A model generated the notes under the pieces. That model was not told the origin of the DNA, did no database searches, and saw only the letters and a program-made list of their open reading frames with translations. This document shows positions 18,547 to 26,162 of a stretch of 64,000 bases of DNA, one piece after another. Position 1 is the first letter of the stretch. Every line of letters starts with the position of its first letter. The stretch is from assembly GCA_964645655.1 (NCBI GenBank), contig CAZXZS010000002.1:231525-295524 (forward strand). Reading direction: 5' to 3'. This DNA is from JAGOUA01 sp964645655. GTDB taxonomy: Bacteria; Patescibacteriota; Patescibacteriia; 2-12-FULL-60-25. The translations under genes were made by a program, and so were the position numbers.

Positions 18547-18585
18547 GGGCGGCCTCCTTCGCTTGAGAGAGCGCGACAAGGGCGG

Positions 18586-18614
18586 ACGATACCCGTTTTT
18601 TTGTCCCCCGTCAA
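18586..18614 (-). promoter_or_regulatory. Promoter of the 67-aa ORFan
   Basis: Minus strand TTGACG (18614-18609), 17-bp spacer, TATCGT (18591-18586). Confidence 0.78.
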
Positions 18615-18628
18615 GAGTCCGTCCGCCC

Positions 18629-19561
18629 TTATTCAACAAACATCTGCGTGAAATAGTACGCGCCATTGGAGCTTTGGGCGACCCCCATACCGCTGGCCGT
18701 ATACGAGGGCCGTTCGAGGTTGGCCTTGTGGCCGGGGCTCCCGATCCAGGCCTGCACCGCGGCCGCGGCCGGCCGGTCTTTCCAGTGATTCATGGCGACG
18801 TTCTCGCCGATGCGGCCGGTGCCGACGCTCTGCAGGATCAGGTCGGCGCGTGCGTCAAAATTGGCATGGCCGAACGGGACGGCATTGTTCGCCATGTCCT
18901 GGCTATGTCGACGCGCGGCTTGGGCGACGGTGGCGTTCCAGCGCAGTTCCGCGAGCCCGAGTCCCCGTCGATGCGCGTTGATGAGGTCAAACGTCTCGCG
19001 TTCGAGAGGGCTTGCGTCGCTGATGGGGGAGATGGTTGTCGGCGTCTGGGAGGGCGAGCCGCCCGTTCCGTTCGTGGAAGGCGCCGGGGCGTTCGGCGTA
19101 GGAGGGCTCCCCGCCTCGATGGCGATCTGTTGCAGCTGCCGATTCGTGATCCCGAGCCCATATTGCCGCATGAGGGCATACGCATCACTCGCACGCCCAA
19201 GATAGGCCCCGTGCAGGGTCGCGGGCACCACATAGTACGCCTCGCCACGCGCTTCGACGTCGAGCAGGATCCGTCCGGACAGCCGCTTTGGGAAGCCAGA
19301 CCGTAGATACTCCAGGAGCGTCTCATGTCGCACCCCCAACCCCTTCCGCCGCATCAGCGCATACGCGTCGTCCGCCGTTCCCAAGAACACCCGTTTCCCG
19401 CTCACCGGATCCACATACCAAGCCTCCCCCCGCGCCTCCACCTGCAACAAGATCCGCCCCGCCAAGCGCGTTCCCAACCCGGCCGCCTCCGCCCGTACCA
19501 ACGGCATGAGCAGGCTGAAGCCAAAGAAGGAAAGAACGAACAAGCGGGGGAGCGGGAGCAT
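18629..19561 (-). CDS. Secreted CAP/SCP-domain protein with two N-terminal repeats
   Basis: 310-aa exported protein. The signal peptide MLPLPRLFVLSFFGFSLLMP is followed by two copies of a 50-residue repeat (GRILLQVEARGEAWYVDP... and GRILLDVEARGEAYYVVP..., each ending DAYALMR...GLG[VI]). A Pro/Ser/Thr linker leads to a CAP (SCP/YkwD-like) domain: LINAHRRGLGLAELRWN, AARRHSQDMA, GENVAMNHW and WIGSPGHKANLERP. CAP proteins are extracellular, sometimes proteolytic or lipid-binding. A TATACT -10 (19575-19570) ends 8 nt before ATG at 19561, so the mRNA is probably leaderless. The frame stays open much further upstream without biological support. Confidence 0.88.
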   Translation of the reverse strand: MLPLPRLFVLSFFGFSLLMPLVRAEAAGLGTRLAGRILLQVEARGEAWYVDPVSGKRVFLGTADDAYALMRRKGLGVRHETLLEYLRSGFPKRLSGRILLDVEARGEAYYVVPATLHGAYLGRASDAYALMRQYGLGITNRQLQQIAIEAGSPPTPNAPAPSTNGTGGSPSQTPTTISPISDASPLERETFDLINAHRRGLGLAELRWNATVAQAARRHSQDMANNAVPFGHANFDARADLILQSVGTGRIGENVAMNHWKDRPAAAAVQAWIGSPGHKANLERPSYTASGMGVAQSSNGAYYFTQMFVE

Positions 19562-19669
19562 ATGAAAACAGTATAGATCATCACACCCCAGCCGCGAACC
19601 CGGCCCGCCACCCGCCCTACGTCCGAGTCTTCTTTTGTTGTTATTTCTCGTTCCTTTCCCTCCCCTGTA

Positions 19670-19787
19670 GGTCCCCGGCGGGCACATCCTTCCTTTGCTC
19701 CTGGAATGTGTGAGCACACCTGTGGTCCTCCGGAGATACAGACGCGAGTTTTCCAGGAGCAAAGGAAGGATGTGCCCGCCGGGGACC
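19670..19787. repeat. Perfect 37-bp inverted repeat with 44-bp centre
   Basis: Arms 19670-19706 and 19751-19787 are exact reverse complements. Within the 44-bp centre TGTG-TGAG-CACA and CTCCGGAG are further dyads. It occupies the 360-bp gap between the CAP gene and merR, upstream of both promoters. Too long and perfect for an ordinary terminator, and without a U-tract. It could be a cruciform, a small transposable remnant, or a transcribed long hairpin. Confidence 0.9.
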
Positions 19788-19860
19788 CGCCCTCCCCCTG
19801 GGAAAGGGCGGGCCGTGGGGCGCCAGCCCCACCCTCTCTTGCCGGGCGGCGACCACTCCC

Positions 19861-19917
19861 TTGACCTTGACGTAACGTCAAAGCTTACCCTAAGTCTATA
19901 GGAAAGCGCTTTCCTAT
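19861..19917 (+). promoter_or_regulatory. MerR-type promoter with 19-bp spacer and a second palindrome
   Basis: TTGACC (19861-19866) and TACCCT (19886-19891) are separated by 19 bp, the overlong spacing typical of MerR-activated promoters. The spacer holds a perfect palindrome TTGACGTAACGTCAA (19867-19881), the likely MerR operator. Just downstream, around the start of transcription, is a second perfect 20-bp palindrome ATAGGAAAGCGCTTTCCTAT (19898-19917), either another operator or an mRNA hairpin. Autoregulation of the following merR gene is inferred. Confidence 0.85.
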
Positions 19918-19921
19918 CCGT

Positions 19922-20683
19922 ATGCCTTATTCGATCCAACAATTCGCGAAGCGTACCGGGGTCACCCCGCGTGCCCTCCGCTTCTACGAGCAAAAAGGCT
20001 TGCTTACGCCTTCCGCACGCCGTCCGAACAGCTACCGCGTCTACACGGACGCCGATTCCACCCGCTTGCAGCAGATCCTGTTCTTCCGGGAGCTTGATTT
20101 TCCCCTGGACGAGATCAAGCGGCTGCTTGACCATCCTCGTTTCGATGCGCGTGAAGCCTTGGCGTACCAAAAGGAATTGCTGGTTCTCAAGAAACGCCGT
20201 CTCGCGCGCCTCATCCGCACGATCGAGACGGCCATCACCCATATGTCCACCCGCCAACCCATGGATGACGAACAGATCTACGGCTCGCTTTCCCAAGAGG
20301 AGATCGATGCCTACAAGCGTGAAGCGCAAGAACGCTGGGGGAACACCGATGCGTATCGCGAATCCCAGAAGCGCGTGAAACGCTTCACGAAAGACGACTG
20401 GCAGGCGATCCGAGCCGCCACGGACGCCAACCTGAAAGCGCTCGTTGCGCTTATGGAGGCCGGCAAGGCGCCTACCGATCCTGCCGTCCAGGCGGAGATC
20501 GCCAACCACCATGCGGGGATCGAGCGGTTCTACCCATGTGGCCCGCAAATGTACCGCAATCTCGGCGACCTGTATCTCGCCGACCAACGCTTCGCCGACG
20601 TCTATCGCAAGTACCATCCCGACCTCCCCGCATTCTTCGTGAAGGGCATCCATGCCTTTTGCGAAACGCGAGAAGCCGCTTGA
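19922..20683 (+). CDS. MerR-family regulator with TipAS-like ligand domain
   Basis: The N-terminal MerR winged helix is complete (YSIQQFAKRTGVTPRALRF, YEQKGLLTP, NSYRVYTDAD), followed by the dimerisation coiled coil (residues 70-115). From about 120 onward the sequence matches the TipAS antibiotic-recognition fold (YREAQERWGNTDAYRES-like block, HHAGIERFYPCGPQMYRNLG, HPDLPAFFVKGIHAFC). TipAL-type proteins bind thiopeptide or other drugs and activate their own and efflux promoters. The 19-bp-spacer promoter upstream supports autoactivation. No efflux pump is adjacent, so its other targets are unknown. Confidence 0.9.
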   Translation: MPYSIQQFAKRTGVTPRALRFYEQKGLLTPSARRPNSYRVYTDADSTRLQQILFFRELDFPLDEIKRLLDHPRFDAREALAYQKELLVLKKRRLARLIRTIETAITHMSTRQPMDDEQIYGSLSQEEIDAYKREAQERWGNTDAYRESQKRVKRFTKDDWQAIRAATDANLKALVALMEAGKAPTDPAVQAEIANHHAGIERFYPCGPQMYRNLGDLYLADQRFADVYRKYHPDLPAFFVKGIHAFCETREAA

Positions 20684-20706
20684 CGGAGAACAGGGGATTG
20701 TTAAGG

Positions 20707-20741
20707 AAAAACCACCCGTCCGGAAAAGACGGGTGGTTTTT
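20707..20741 (+). terminator. Terminator of merR
   Basis: Perfect 14-bp stem AAAAACCACCCGTC/GACGGGTGGTTTTT, 23 bases after the stop. Confidence 0.93.
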
Positions 20742-20751
20742 CCTTACTCCC

Positions 20752-20780
20752 TTGACAAGAGGCGGGATGTCCTGTAGGCC
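20752..20780 (+). promoter_or_regulatory. Promoter of the 171-aa ORFan
   Basis: TTGACA (20752-20757), 17-bp spacer, TAGGCC (20775-20780). Confidence 0.7.
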
Positions 20781-20811
20781 TACCCCGTCATGTCACCAAA
20801 GGAGAATGGCC

Positions 20812-21327
20812 ATGTACAAGCGTAACGCGTTCCTCGACGGCACTCCCATTGACCTCGGCTCCGAAGCTCCTGAGGTTCCGGCCGCCGACTTCCAGGGCCG
20901 CATCCTCGTCTGCACCGGCAAGGCCGAGGGGGAGTGGCTCGGCGCGCTCCTCCTGCGCCTGTCCGCCTACGGCGGCACCTGGCGGCGCGTGCCCTGGCGT
21001 TGGCTGCGCAACACCTATCTGGAGCACGCGTGGTCCAAGCGCCTCTCCCTGCGCTGGCGCAAGGCCCCGCCGCCCCTGTTCGAACAGGAGCCGATCGTGA
21101 CCTGGATCATGGGTACCGGCCTGCCCGCCGAGACCCTGCTCATCGGCCTCAAGAACCTGCTCGATCAGCGTCTCGTCGAGCGCTACGTTGCGGCCGACGG
21201 GGAGGTGTTCTTCTCGCCGGCTCCGGGCCTCTTTCGTTGCGTGGTCAACGCGCAGCAGCCGATGAGCGTCGGCCGTCACCTCATGCCCTTCGCCGACCCG
21301 CCGCCCGACTTCGACGGCACCAAGTGA
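20812..21327 (+). CDS. Hypothetical protein (171 aa)
   Basis: Unrecognised soluble protein beginning MYKRNAFLDGTPIDLGSEAP, with Arg/Trp-rich middle (WRRVPWRWLRNTYLEHAW). ATG at 20812 is chosen because AAAGGAG ends 7 nt upstream; another ATG at 20806 is too close to that site. Its last 52 bases overlap the antisense 3' end of ogt. It has its own promoter and terminator and belongs to the Shine-Dalgarno-led ORFan class. Confidence 0.78.
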   Translation: MYKRNAFLDGTPIDLGSEAPEVPAADFQGRILVCTGKAEGEWLGALLLRLSAYGGTWRRVPWRWLRNTYLEHAWSKRLSLRWRKAPPPLFEQEPIVTWIMGTGLPAETLLIGLKNLLDQRLVERYVAADGEVFFSPAPGLFRCVVNAQQPMSVGRHLMPFADPPPDFDGTK

Positions 21328-21878
21328 GCCCTGCCCGGAACCCCGGGCGTTTTTGTTTCGTCGAGACGGATGCCCTCATGGGTGAGGAGGGCGGCTTTCA
21401 CGTGCGCGCCCCAATGGTAGTTGCCGACGGTCCCATTGGCGGGAACGACGCGATGGCAGGGAATGAGGACGGCGATCGGGTTCTGTCCCACGGCCGTTCC
21501 GACGGCCCGAAGGGCGGTCGGGCGCTTGGCGGCCTTCGCGAGATTCCCATAAGTGGTGAGCTTCCCGCGGGGGATCCGCTGCAGGGCGCTCCAGACGTCG
21601 CGCTGGAACGGTGTTCCCATGACGTGCAAACGAATCTTTCGTGTACGCGACGGTTTTTTCTCGGCAAGCGCTCCAGCGACGGGTTGGGTCACGGTCGGCC
21701 GTTCATCGAGACGCGCACCGGCGAACCGCTTGTGGAGCGCATCGATCCCAGCGCGTTTTGACGCGGGGAAGCCGATGAAGCAGACGCCGAAGGGCGTCGA
21801 GGCGATGAGCGCGCGGCCGAAAGGGGTCTTGTGGAAGCCGTAGGAGATCAAGAGGCGATTCGGAGCGGTTGAGGGCAT
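21276..21878 (-). CDS. ogt: Methylated-DNA-protein cysteine methyltransferase
   Basis: Suicide DNA repair protein removing alkyl groups from O6-alkylguanine. The DNA-binding and active-site region is intact: GTPFQRDVWSALQRIPRGKL, TYGNLAKAAKRPTALRAVG, and the IPCHRVVP nucleophile Cys motif, then NYHWGAHVKAALLTHEG. About 30 residues beyond the usual end (from RLDETKTPGVPG on) are translated antisense to the 171-aa gene's terminator and 3' end. That tail is probably dispensable. Confidence 0.92.
   Translation of the reverse strand: MPSTAPNRLLISYGFHKTPFGRALIASTPFGVCFIGFPASKRAGIDALHKRFAGARLDERPTVTQPVAGALAEKKPSRTRKIRLHVMGTPFQRDVWSALQRIPRGKLTTYGNLAKAAKRPTALRAVGTAVGQNPIAVLIPCHRVVPANGTVGNYHWGAHVKAALLTHEGIRLDETKTPGVPGRAHLVPSKSGGGSAKGMR
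21333..21355 (+). terminator. Terminator of the 171-aa ORFan, inside ogt
   Basis: GCCCGG-AACC-CCGGGC followed by GTTTTTG, lying within the antisense ogt coding sequence. Confidence 0.8.
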
Positions 21879-22027
21879 GGGGACGAGGGTGAAGGGGATT
21901 AGGCGGTATGCGCTTGCGCGTTCAGGGCATGCCTTTTCGAATCGCGTATGTCATTTTTGGCATCGTACGGTCATCCCGCTCAGACGTGAACGCATTCCGA
22001 TCGGTCTTTCGATTCCTTGGGCCTCAA

Positions 22028-22456
22028 TTACATCAGCTCAAGCACCGCCGCCGCGATCATGAGGCAGCCGAGCGAGGCGCCGGCCATGATGGCGATCTTC
22101 TTGAGGACCATGCCTGGCTTCGTGCCGCCGAAGAGGACGGCGCTGATCTGCGTCGGCAAGACGAAACCGAGCCAGGCGAAGCCCGCGATCCCAAAGGCGT
22201 GCCACGTGTCCGGGAATTGCGTGCGGAACAGCGAGAGGAACAGGGCGAGGACGTAGGTCGTGAGGACCGTCACGAGGAACTGGGCGAGCAGCGGCCGCCA
22301 CATGTCGCGCATCATCTTTGCCTGCTCCTCTTTGCTGTAGGCGTCAAACCCATGGATCTTGCCCCAGGCCTTGCCGAAGATGGGCGTATACCAGATGGCT
22401 CCGAAGATGAATTGGAGGACGGAAGCGACGAGGATGGGGAGCGCATGGATGGGCAT
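22028..22456 (-). CDS. DUF1761 membrane protein
   Basis: Four hydrophobic helices in 142 aa with the DUF1761 landmarks: LQFIFGAIWYTPIFGKAWGKIHG at the N-terminus, a short charged loop (SKEEQAKMMRDMWRPL), and AFGIAGFAWLGFVLPTQISAVLFGG. Known family members are small inner-membrane proteins of unknown role. It stands alone, convergent with ogt's neighbourhood. No distinctive promoter was identified. Confidence 0.82.
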   Translation of the reverse strand: MPIHALPILVASVLQFIFGAIWYTPIFGKAWGKIHGFDAYSKEEQAKMMRDMWRPLLAQFLVTVLTTYVLALFLSLFRTQFPDTWHAFGIAGFAWLGFVLPTQISAVLFGGTKPGMVLKKIAIMAGASLGCLMIAAAVLELM

Positions 22457-22540
22457 AGGAAAAAGGGAGGGCGTAATGGGTCTAGTCTAGCGGGCAAGGC
22501 CGCTGACGGGCAAGGCCGCGCCTTTTCCGCATCGCCAGTA

Positions 22541-22569
22541 TTGACGGGTTCAAGTCTGGGTGGTATTCC
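22541..22569 (+). promoter_or_regulatory. Promoter of the 75-aa ORFan
   Basis: TTGACG (22541-22546), 17-bp spacer, TATTCC (22564-22569); the leader carries CCCAGGAGGTG. Confidence 0.78.
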
Positions 22570-22606
22570 TGGCCGACGTTTCGCAACCTAACCCAGGAGG
22601 TGACCC

Positions 22607-22834
22607 ATGGCCTGTCCCAAATGCAACGGTACCGGCGTCTACGAGACCGGCAACAACGACCTGCCCTGCGACTGCCCTGCCGGGGCGACGGCGCTCTTCA
22701 ACGTCGCCGGGGTCCACGGTCCGGTGACGGGTGACGAGATGCGTCGCCATTTCCTCAACGGCTCGCCTCAGCCGCTCACGGGATCCGTCAACAACCCCGT
22801 CCGCGCGGATACCCTTCCGGGGCGGGTGCGGTAG
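22607..22834 (+). CDS. Small CxxCxGxG protein (75 aa)
   Basis: Begins MACPKCNGTGVYETGNNDLP followed by CDCPAGATAL: one CxxCxGxG half-finger of the DnaJ type plus a CxC pair, so a single zinc site is plausible. The rest is unremarkable. AGGAGG lies 7 nt before ATG, and a consensus promoter precedes it. The GC-rich stretch after the stop (to 22890) may hold a terminator (CGGCGAGGC... GCCTCTCCC...) but no clean hairpin with U-run is evident. Function unknown. Confidence 0.75.
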   Translation: MACPKCNGTGVYETGNNDLPCDCPAGATALFNVAGVHGPVTGDEMRRHFLNGSPQPLTGSVNNPVRADTLPGRVR

Positions 22835-22969
22835 CCGCATCCGCACGGCGAGGCTTCAACGGCTCCCGTCGGGCCTCTCCCCGTCCTCCCTGAGGCGGTT
22901 TTTTTGCGGTTTGGCGGTACGGCCGGTACACTGGCGCATGATTCATCGCATCGCCCCGCCTTCGTTCGT

Positions 22970-23380
22970 ATGCCCGACCGTTTCGCGCCCGACGTCCGCA
23001 GCCGTATCATGGCTTCCATCAAGGGTAAGAACACCGGTCTCGAGCGGCGCGTCTTTACGGCCTTGCGCAAGCAGGGGATCTATTTCCAGCGCCATTATCG
23101 CCGCGTCCGCGGCTCGCCCGACATCGCGTTGCCGCGCAAGCGCCTCGCCGTGTTCCTCAACGGGGACTTTTGGCACGGGTATCGGTACAAGCGGTGGTCC
23201 GAACGGTTGGGGAGCGATTTCTGGCGGAACAAGATCGAGAGGAACATGGCTCGGGACCGCCGCGTCGTCCGGTTCCTGCGGAGCCGCGGGTGGAAGGTGA
23301 TTCGGGTGTGGGAGCATGAGGTGAACAAGCGGTTCGAGCCGACTCTTGCGAAAATCGTGGGGTTTTTGCGGCAGGGGTAG
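22970..23380 (+). CDS. vsr: Very short patch repair endonuclease
   Basis: 136-aa Vsr-like nuclease that nicks next to T:G mismatches arising from 5-methylcytosine deamination. Family landmarks are RSRIMASIKGKNTGLE, FQRHYRRVRGSPDIALPRK with the catalytic Asp, AVFLNGDFWHGYRYK, FWRNKIERNMARD and VIRVWEHEV. ATG at 22970 gives the normal N-terminus; TACACT at 22927-22932 may be its -10. No cytosine methyltransferase is adjacent; the nearest is in the restriction operon at 54.3 kb. Confidence 0.92.
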   Translation: MPDRFAPDVRSRIMASIKGKNTGLERRVFTALRKQGIYFQRHYRRVRGSPDIALPRKRLAVFLNGDFWHGYRYKRWSERLGSDFWRNKIERNMARDRRVVRFLRSRGWKVIRVWEHEVNKRFEPTLAKIVGFLRQG

Positions 23381-23400
23381 GGGATGGCCTTTCTTGTGCG

Positions 23401-23427
23401 AAAAAACCGTGAAGAGCACGGTTTTTT
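23401..23427. terminator. Bidirectional terminator between vsr and trpS
   Basis: AAAAAACCGTG-AAGAG-CACGGTTTTTT. Confidence 0.95.
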
Positions 23428-23428
23428 C

Positions 23429-24427
23429 TTAGAAATAATTGATCCCAATCGCTTTCCGGACCTCGGCCATCGTCCGCGCCGCCTGTTCGCGGGCGCGCGC
23501 CGTTCCCGCCTTAAGGAGAGCGGTGACCATCGCCGGATCGGCCTCGAGAGCCTTGCGGCGTTCGCGGATCGGTTGCAGCAGCGCTTCCAGGACCGCGATC
23601 AGGCGTTGCTTGATGGCGACGTCGCCCAACCCGCCGCGGCGGTAGTGTTCCTTGAGGCGTTCCACCTCGGCCGCATCCGGATCGAACGCGTCGAGGTAGG
23701 CGAAGACGACGTTGCCTTCGACGGTGCCCGGCAGGTCGACCTGCGTATGTCCCGGATCGGTATACATGGCCATCACCTTGCGTTTCACCTCTTCCGGCGT
23801 GTCGCTGAGGGAGATGGCGTTGCCGAGGGACTTGCTGGCCTTGGCGTTGCCGTCGGTGCCGACCAGGCGCGAGGTCGAGGAAAGCACGGTCTCGATCTTC
23901 GGGAAGGTCTCGCCGTACAGCGCGTTGAATTTCGCGGCGATCTCGTTGGCTTGTTCGATCACGGGCAGCTGGTCGTCGCCCACCGGAATCAGGTTCGCCT
24001 TGAAGGCGAGGATGTCGGCCGCCTGGCTCACGGGATACGCGAGGAAGCCGGCCGGAACGTCTTCGCCGAAGCCTTTTTGCTGCATCTCGTTCTTGACCGT
24101 CGGATTGCGCCGCAGGCGGGCAAGCGTGACGAGGTTGAGGAAGAGGACCGTGAGCTCGGCGATCTCGGGGACCTGCGATTGGATGAAGAACGTCGTCTTT
24201 TCGGGGTCGAGGCCGACGGCGAGGTTGTCCATGGCGACCTCGAGGACGTTGGCGCGGACCTTTTCCGGGTTGTCAGCGTTGTCGGTGAGCGCCTGCACGT
24301 CCGCGATCATGTAATATGCCTGGCCGTATTCGGCCTGGAGGCGGAGGCGGTTCTGGATCGAGCCGACGTAGTGCCCGAGGTGGAGGCGTCCGGTGGGCCG
24401 GTCGCCGGTGAGGATGGTGGGGGTCAT
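23429..24427 (-). CDS. trpS: Tryptophan--tRNA ligase
   Basis: Class I aminoacyl-tRNA synthetase charging tRNA-Trp. The HIGH-type motif is GRLHLGHYVGS, the Trp/AMP site block is VGDDQLPVIEQANEIA, and the KMSKS loop reads KASKSLGN. Length from ATG at 24427 (332 aa) is typical; the frame continues upstream to 24505 but that stretch is the T-box terminator. A T-box leader precedes it on the same strand, so expression probably responds to uncharged tRNA. Confidence 0.95.
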   Translation of the reverse strand: MTPTILTGDRPTGRLHLGHYVGSIQNRLRLQAEYGQAYYMIADVQALTDNADNPEKVRANVLEVAMDNLAVGLDPEKTTFFIQSQVPEIAELTVLFLNLVTLARLRRNPTVKNEMQQKGFGEDVPAGFLAYPVSQAADILAFKANLIPVGDDQLPVIEQANEIAAKFNALYGETFPKIETVLSSTSRLVGTDGNAKASKSLGNAISLSDTPEEVKRKVMAMYTDPGHTQVDLPGTVEGNVVFAYLDAFDPDAAEVERLKEHYRRGGLGDVAIKQRLIAVLEALLQPIRERRKALEADPAMVTALLKAGTARAREQAARTMAEVRKAIGINYF

Positions 24428-24433
24428 AGGAAG

Positions 24434-24660
24434 AAAAGAAAAAGCCCGTCCCAAAACACAAACGAACGTGTCTTGAAAGGACGGGACGGGTTCCCGTGGT
24501 GCCACCTTCCTTATCGGGCGTAGGCCCGATCGCTTCGGAGGCGATTCGCCTTCCGTTTCCCATGGTTACGGGGGATGCCGGGGTTCCACTGTCGCAGAAC
24601 CCATCCTGCCCCGAAGGGCGGACGGCGGCCCAACCCCTTGGCGCGCCAAGGGACCGTCGT
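24434..24660 (-). promoter_or_regulatory. T-box riboswitch leader of trpS
   Basis: Minus strand order: stem-loops in 24660-24540, stem III ATCGGGC-CTACG-CCCGAT (24530-24513), the T-box core AAGGTGGCACCACGGG (within 24509-24493), then a terminator GGGACGGG/CCCGTCCC (24490-24444) with a T-run at 24443-24434 ending just before ATG. This is the class I T-box order: antiterminator competing with terminator, chosen by the 3' end of uncharged tRNA. I could not place the UGG specifier codon with confidence. Confidence 0.85.
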
Positions 24661-24780
24661 CATGGATGTTAGGGGTGTAAGGGACGAGAGGGAGTATGCC
24701 GCGTCCGTTTGGAGCGGGCAAGGCCTTCGGTCAGGATCATAAATTCATCAAAAAAACGCCCATGTTCGGCGCTTGTGGTC

Positions 24781-25320
24781 TCAGAAGGGGCAAGGGACCG
24801 GTGCGCGTTCCAGGGTCCCGTTCTCCAGCGGGATGAATACGCTTGTCCGCCAGCGCTCCAGCGAAGGGATGTCGAGCGGGAGGGCGCGCACGCCTGCGGC
24901 GGGCGTTTGGGCGCGTTGCACGAGGAACGCGCGGATCCGGTGGTCATGCGGATCCGTCACGAGCGTGGGCAGCGCACAGGCGAGGGGACTGGTCTCGAAG
25001 ACGCGGATCGCTCCGGCCATCGCGCAGGTGCGGAGGAGAGCTGAGGCCTCAGTGGAGGACAGGCGATGGTGCCGCGCGGCCTGAAACGCGCCCTCGAACC
25101 ACCAGCCGATGCCCTCGTCGCGACAAGGGACGTACAGGGTGTATGCGCACAGGTTGGGTCCGGATGCGCCTGCTTGTGGATGGAGGCGCTTGAGCAGGGC
25201 GGTACGGAGGGGGTTCCGTTCGTTCGCCCATTCGATGGGTGAGGCGGAGAGGGCGACGATCTCCCGCGCGCCGTGAAGGGCGTCAAGGAGGGGAGACATT
25301 CCGTTTGTCGAAGGGGTCAT
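24781..25320 (-). CDS. Hypothetical protein (179 aa)
   Basis: Unrecognised soluble protein. Starts MTPSTNGMSPLLDALHGARE and contains NPLRTALLKRLHPQ and WFEGAFQAARHHRLSSTEA. AAAGG lies four bases before ATG at 25320, and a TTGCCG-N17-TACGAA promoter precedes it. A hairpin CGCC...GGCG followed by seven T (24770-24749) ends it. It falls in the promoter class of the other ORFans. Confidence 0.72.
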   Translation of the reverse strand: MTPSTNGMSPLLDALHGAREIVALSASPIEWANERNPLRTALLKRLHPQAGASGPNLCAYTLYVPCRDEGIGWWFEGAFQAARHHRLSSTEASALLRTCAMAGAIRVFETSPLACALPTLVTDPHDHRIRAFLVQRAQTPAAGVRALPLDIPSLERWRTSVFIPLENGTLERAPVPCPF

Positions 25321-25348
25321 TTTTCCTTTGCCTCGCTTTGCCTTCGGG

Positions 25349-25377
25349 TTCGTATCATGGGGTTCCGAGGTCGGCAA
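25349..25377 (-). promoter_or_regulatory. Promoter of the 179-aa ORFan
   Basis: Minus strand TTGCCG (25377-25372), 17-bp spacer, TACGAA (25354-25349). Confidence 0.65.
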
Positions 25378-25409
25378 GCGGCCGTGAAAACGCGTGCATC
25401 CACTCCGTC

Positions 25410-25730
25410 TTATCTCCCCGCCACCACCAGCGCGCAAAACGCCAGGATCATCATGACCGCCAAGCCGCCCACGGTCGCGAATAGCAGGTGGACCGCCTCT
25501 TTCCTTTTCCCGTCGAGGTACCAGAGGATCGGGCGCCCCAAGACCAACGACCCGGTCACCGTGGCCGAAACCAAGAAAAAGAGCAGCATCGCGATGGGGA
25601 TGAAGACCGTCTCCTTGGTGTCGGGCCCCAAGAGGGGCGTTGCGTAAAAGAAGAAGCTCGCGACCAGGGTGACGTATGCCACCGTGCCAAGGGCGTGCAG
25701 GGCGGCGTATTTGAGGATGGGGGGATGCAT
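25410..25730 (-). CDS. Small membrane protein (106 aa)
   Basis: Four predicted membrane helices: YAALHALGTVAYVTLVASFF, ETVFIPIAMLLFFLVSATVT, a short WYLDGKRKEA loop, and LLFATVGGLAVMMILAFCALV. No transporter signature. It lies upstream of and codirectional with the 179-aa gene, separated by 89 bp containing that gene's own promoter. Function unknown. Confidence 0.72.
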   Translation of the reverse strand: MHPPILKYAALHALGTVAYVTLVASFFFYATPLLGPDTKETVFIPIAMLLFFLVSATVTGSLVLGRPILWYLDGKRKEAVHLLFATVGGLAVMMILAFCALVVAGR

Positions 25731-25801
25731 ATATGATGAGATATCAGAGCTTAACCAAATGGTGCTTTTTTGAGCGGTTCAGCTTTGCCTGTTTTTCGCC
25801 C

Positions 25802-26050
25802 TTACCTATGCGGACACCCCGGAAAGCAGCAGGGTCGCCGCTTCCCCTCGACGAGCTCCGCACAGAGCCGACGCAGGTGGTGGGCCCGTGTTTCGGCTTT
25901 CTTTACCGAGATCGTCCAACAGATCCACTCGTTGCGGGCGAGCGGCGTGAGGGTCTTCCAGGCGGCGAGGGCGTTTGGGGAAGCCGCGAGGGCGGCGCGT
26001 AGGTCGCGTGGCGCCCGATGGGCGGGAGGCGGTGGGGTTGGTCTGGGCAT
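25802..26050 (-). CDS. YdeI/OmpD-associated-type small protein
   Basis: 82-aa protein matching the OmdA (bacteriocin-protection, YdeI or OmpD-associated) C-terminal motif: LRAALAASPNALAAWKTLTP, ARNEWICWTISVKKAETRAH, HLRRLCAELVEGKRR. Family members are small cytoplasmic proteins implicated in envelope stress or bacteriocin tolerance, mechanism unclear. A TACACT -10 (26070-26065) lies about 14 nt upstream, so the leader is very short. Confidence 0.8.
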   Translation of the reverse strand: MPRPTPPPPAHRAPRDLRAALAASPNALAAWKTLTPLARNEWICWTISVKKAETRAHHLRRLCAELVEGKRRPCCFPGCPHR

Positions 26051-26162
26051 GGGAGCTTAGGGAAGTGTAGCGGGTTCGGTGGCGCGTGTCGCGCTCGTAC
26101 GTCCTCGCGTGGGCGTTCCCGTTCCGCTGACAAACCGCCCACTGGCTGGTACCGTTGCGCCC

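Noticed and set aside
19562..20653. Upstream extension of the CAP-protein frame
   Set aside because: The open frame crosses the 37-bp inverted repeat and all of merR antisense; a signal peptide and -10 box fix the start at 19561.
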